Below, piece by piece: positions 6,381 to 8,767 of a stretch of DNA of 8,767 nucleotides. A program made the position numbers and the translations under genes. The notes under the pieces were generated by a model, which worked only from the letters and a program-made list of their open reading frames with translations, was not told the origin of the DNA and made no database searches. This stretch comes from an uncultured Bacteroidota bacterium. Lineage in GTDB: Bacteria; Bacteroidota; Bacteroidia; Chitinophagales; Chitinophagaceae. How positions within the stretch are numbered: position 1 is the stretch's first letter; every line of letters begins with the position of its first letter. The stretch covers positions 1 through 8,767 of the forward strand of contig CAIVKT010000107.1 in assembly GCA_903906615.1 (NCBI GenBank), written 5' to 3'.

Positions 6381-7976
6381 ATGAAATACGAAAAAGAAAT
6401 AGCGCAGCGGCGCACTTTTGCCATTATATCGCACCCGGATGCGGGTAAGACCACACTTACTGAGAAACTGCTGCTGTTTGGCGGCGCAATACAGGTTGCG
6501 GGCGCTGTAAAGAGCAACAAGATAAAGAAACATGCTACGAGCGACTTTATGGAAATAGAGCGCCAGAGGGGTATCTCTGTGGCCACTTCCGTAATGAGCT
6601 TTGAATACAACAATACCCTCATCAACCTGCTGGATACGCCCGGTCACAAAGACTTTGCCGAGGATACCTACCGCACCCTTACCGCTGTGGACAGCGTAAT
6701 ACTGGTGATAGACAGCGTGAACGGTGTGGAAGACCAGACCCGCAAGCTGGTAGAGGTATGCCGTATGCGCGATACCCCCGTCATTGTGTTTGTGAACAAG
6801 ATGGACCGTGATGGCAAGTACCCTTTCGACCTCGTAGATGAGATAGAGAAGGAATTGAAGCTGAGCCTGCACCCGCTTTCCTGGCCTATCAACATGGGCA
6901 AGGAATTTAAAGGCGTGTACAACCTGCACGACAGCAGCCTGAACCTCTTTACCCCCAGCCAGAAATCTACAGAAGAGAATACAGTGCCTATACACAACCT
7001 CGCGGATGCGTTGCTCGATGAGAAGATAGGCCCGCGCGATGCTGCACAGTTGCGCGAAGACGTGGAGCTGCTGCAAGGCGTATATGGCCCGCTGGATACA
7101 CAAGCCTACCTCGAAGGCAAAGTAGCGCCTGTATTCTTTGGCAGCGCCGTGAACAACTTTGGTGTAAAGGAGCTGCTCGATACGTTCATTACCATAGCCC
7201 CAATGCCACAGGGCCGCAGTACCGACAAGCGTTTCGTGGAGCCCGGCGAAGATAAATTTAGCGGCTTCATCTTTAAAATACATGCCAACCTGGACCCACG
7301 CCACCGCGACCGTATCGCGTTTCTGCGTGTATGTTCCGGCCGGTTTGCACGCAACACTTATTACAAGCATACCCGCCTGGGCAAGGAGGTGCGTTTCAGC
7401 AATCCATACTCCTTCATGGCCCGCGAAAAAGATGTGATCGAAGAAGCATATCCCGGCGATGTGGTGGGCCTGTTTGATACCGGAACATTCAAGATAGGGG
7501 ATACACTTACCGAGGGTGAAGTAATGCAGTTTACTGGCATACCAACTTTCTCTCCCGAGATATTCAAGGAGCTGGTGAACAAGGACCCGATGAAGACCAA
7601 GCAACTGGAGAAAGGTGTGATGCAGCTTACCGATGAAGGTGTGGCACAGCTCTTTACCCAGCATGGCGGCAACCGCAAGATCATTGGTTGCGTGGGCGAG
7701 CTGCAATTCGAGGTGATCCAATACCGACTGCTGCAGGAGTATGGTGCATCCTGTTCGTTCGTGCCATTGGCATTTTATAAGGCATGCTGGATCACCGGCG
7801 ACAAAAAAGCCATAGAAGATTTTGCCCGCTTCAAGCAGAACAACATCATGCAGGATAAAGATGGCAACCTCGTATACCTCGCCCAGAGCGAATGGTTCCT
7901 CAACACCGAGCGGCAAAACAACCCGGCTATTGAGTTCCATTTTACATCAGAGTTCAAGACGGCTATGGCGAAGTAG
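6381..7976 (+). CDS. prfC: Peptide chain release factor 3 (RF3)
   Basis: RF3 is the translational GTPase that speeds recycling of RF1/RF2 from the ribosome after peptide release in the cytoplasm. The 531-residue length is normal. All G motifs are present: G1 SHPDAGKT (17-24), G2 region RGISVATS (63-70), G3 DTPGH (85-89), G4 NKMD (139-142) and G5 GSA (254-256). The [15 protein letters not shown] stretch (27-41) and the C-terminal [13 protein letters not shown] region (438-450) with YGASCSF (454-460) are RF3 hallmarks separating it from EF-G. The ATG at 6381 fits the family N-terminus ([16 protein letters not shown]). It is the only complete plus-strand gene and diverges from the BatD-like gene across 211 nt holding its promoter and heptamer repeat. 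It is followed by 283 nt without a gene, so it is probably monocistronic. Confidence 0.98.
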   Translation: MKYEKEIAQRRTFAIISHPDAGKTTLTEKLLLFGGAIQVAGAVKSNKIKKHATSDFMEIERQRGISVATSVMSFEYNNTLINLLDTPGHKDFAEDTYRTLTAVDSVILVIDSVNGVEDQTRKLVEVCRMRDTPVIVFVNKMDRDGKYPFDLVDEIEKELKLSLHPLSWPINMGKEFKGVYNLHDSSLNLFTPSQKSTEENTVPIHNLADALLDEKIGPRDAAQLREDVELLQGVYGPLDTQAYLEGKVAPVFFGSAVNNFGVKELLDTFITIAPMPQGRSTDKRFVEPGEDKFSGFIFKIHANLDPRHRDRIAFLRVCSGRFARNTYYKHTRLGKEVRFSNPYSFMAREKDVIEEAYPGDVVGLFDTGTFKIGDTLTEGEVMQFTGIPTFSPEIFKELVNKDPMKTKQLEKGVMQLTDEGVAQLFTQHGGNRKIIGCVGELQFEVIQYRLLQEYGASCSFVPLAFYKACWITGDKKAIEDFARFKQNNIMQDKDGNLVYLAQSEWFLNTERQNNPAIEFHFTSEFKTAMAK

Positions 7977-8056
7977 TGATTAGCTGATTTTATGGTTAGC
8001 TAATGGTGTAGCGAAATAATGATTAGCTGATTTGATGATTAGCTAATTAGCTGATG
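7977..8056 (+). repeat. Short AT-rich repeats (TGATTAGCTGATTT type) after prfC
   Basis: TGATTAGCTGATTT occurs at 7977-7990 and 8020-8033. A variant, TGATTAGCTAATTAGCTGAT, at 8036-8055 contains the 12-bp palindrome AGCTAATTAGCT (8041-8052). A degenerate copy (GGTTAGCTAATGG) lies between them. The copies begin one base after the prfC stop. Such degenerate TTAGCTAAT-type repeats are common between genes in Bacteroidota; their role is unknown. Confidence 0.75.
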
Positions 8057-8104
8057 GGCCGCAATGTAAAAAAAAGGATGTTGATATTAAAAGATAGTAG
8101 CCCT

Positions 8105-8122
8105 TCCCGATAGCTATCGGGA
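8105..8122. repeat. Perfect 18-bp palindrome TCCCGATAGCTATCGGGA
   Basis: The two 9-base arms are exact complements, with no loop if fully paired. As RNA it would fold into a GC-capped stem and could help terminate or stabilise the prfC transcript, but the following bases (TTAGGCCGGGGTTTATT) are not a proper T-run. From memory, this sequence is over-represented between genes in several Bacteroidota genomes, so it may be a dispersed repeat more than a terminator. Confidence 0.7.
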
Positions 8123-8259
8123 TTAGGCCGGGGTTTATTGTAAAATATGATCGGCTTTAACCGAAATGGCCACGGCAGGAGAAAGACAATGTATGCAGAT
8201 CATTTGTGTTTCCGGAAATAATTTTACTATTTTTATATTTCACACTTAAATCCAACTTT
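8123..8259. other. Intergenic sequence ahead of the lipoprotein gene
   Basis: No gene or RNA is recognised here. A minus-strand open frame covers much of this stretch and the start of the lipoprotein, but it has no family resemblance. The end is AT-rich, with TATATTTC (8234-8241), one mismatch from the -7 consensus, about 19 nt before the lipoprotein ATG. It is a possible but weak promoter. Confidence 0.4.
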
Positions 8260-8767
8260 ATGGGGTATATAAAAACACAGCCAATGGCTGCCCTGTGCGC
8301 TGCATTCGTTGTTTTCTTTGCAGCCTGTTCAGGCAATGCCACACAGGAGAATAAAACAGCCGCAAAAGATACACTTGCAAAGCCCCGGTGGATAGACCCG
8401 CAGAAAGGAAAAATATATGGCAAGGTAAATTTTGTGCAGATACCCCTTACTGCTATAGAGCAGCATATACAGGGTCCGGTAAATACCGTTACCTATAAAG
8501 ACTACAAAATATCAGAAAAAGACGGCTCTAAAACACTTGACGACAGTGGCTACAATGTCTATGATAAATTCGGACATCTTATAGATCAGAATGAATATAA
8601 CGCGGATGGCACAGCTAAGTGGCAGTGTATTTATAAGTACGACAGCAACAACAAAGCTGTGCAATACGACCTTAATTTAAAACACCTGAAAGCAAAGTCA
8701 ATTGTGACATTTAAGTATGACGACAAAGGCCGGAAAATAGAAGAGGACGATATCTCTGACGATAAAA
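8260..8767 (+). CDS. Lipoprotein with YD-like repeats, 3' end beyond the window
   Basis: The open frame begins with ATG at 8260 and runs through 169 codons to the right edge. The N-terminus (MGYIKTQPMAALCAAF) leads to the lipobox FAAC, with the lipidated Cys at residue 23, followed by a flexible Lys/Thr/Ala-rich tether (24-41). The product is thus expected to be anchored to a membrane after export. The upstream ATG was chosen over Met9 because it keeps the positive Lys5 of the signal peptide. From about residue 98 there are Y-D units with following Gly or Asn: Tyr101-Asp102, Tyr127-Asp128 and Tyr153-Asp154, exactly 26 residues apart, recalling RHS/YD-repeat lipoproteins of Bacteroidota. Those are usually cell-surface proteins of unknown role. 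Function is not assigned; the rest of the protein is not visible. Confidence 0.85.
   Translation, partial: MGYIKTQPMAALCAAFVVFFAACSGNATQENKTAAKDTLAKPRWIDPQKGKIYGKVNFVQIPLTAIEQHIQGPVNTVTYKDYKISEKDGSKTLDDSGYNVYDKFGHLIDQNEYNADGTAKWQCIYKYDSNNKAVQYDLNLKHLKAKSIVTFKYDDKGRKIEEDDISDDK

Noticed and set aside
6375..7940. 521-residue minus-strand open frame opposite prfC
   Set aside because: It mirrors the whole of a certain RF3 gene and its product shows no recognisable domain.
7977..8056. Possible CRISPR array
   Set aside because: The repeats are only 14 bp, degenerate and irregularly spaced, without uniform spacers or cas genes.
8157..8423. 88-residue minus-strand open frame at the lipoprotein start
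   Set aside because: It overlaps the signal peptide and lipobox of the plus-strand lipoprotein and resembles nothing known.

Overview
The window looks like a chromosomal segment from a member of the Bacteroidota, probably a Chitinophagaceae-like genus. The evidence is a Porin_10-type outer-membrane protein, a BatD-like protein, -7 promoter elements of the form TAnnTTTG (for example TACCTTTG ahead of prfC), start codons without Shine-Dalgarno sequences but with A-rich leaders, and AT-rich repeats between genes. No phage, insertion sequence, CRISPR array, tRNA or rRNA was seen.

Layout. From 6169 down to the left edge, every gene lies on the minus strand. In transcription order they are: a secreted BatD-like protein whose C-terminus resembles RraB (6169-5003); an unrecognised protein with two membrane segments (4919-4302); a complete MntA/HepT toxin-antitoxin pair (4264-3637, overlapping by 8 nt); purine-nucleoside phosphorylase (3614-2790); a 707-residue outer-membrane porin with a TTG start (2711-588); and a HEPN protein of the HI0074 family (514-98). 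The stop of the last gene overlaps, as ATGA, the start of what looks like its nucleotidyltransferase partner. That partner loses family resemblance after about 13 codons and then reaches the window edge. On the plus strand are prfC (peptide chain release factor 3, 6381-7976) and the first 169 codons of a lipoprotein (8260 to the right edge).

How the genes relate. The short gaps on the minus strand (37, 22, 78 and 73 nt) allow read-through, but TAnnTTTG elements ahead of the porin and the two-membrane-segment protein suggest separate transcription units. The two HEPN/MNT modules have opposite gene order and carry the same R-x4-H-x-Y signature, so they are two subfamilies of one toxin-antitoxin theme. 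They flank a purine salvage enzyme and a porin, with no clear functional link. prfC has its own promoter and is bracketed by short repeats: heptamers in its leader, and TGATTAGCT-type repeats plus an 18-bp palindrome after its stop.

The most unusual items are the BatD/RraB-like fusion, the apparently broken second MNT gene, and the Asp in the base-contact position of the phosphorylase. I do not see a clearly new multi-gene system. Much of the window is housekeeping or common accessory content.
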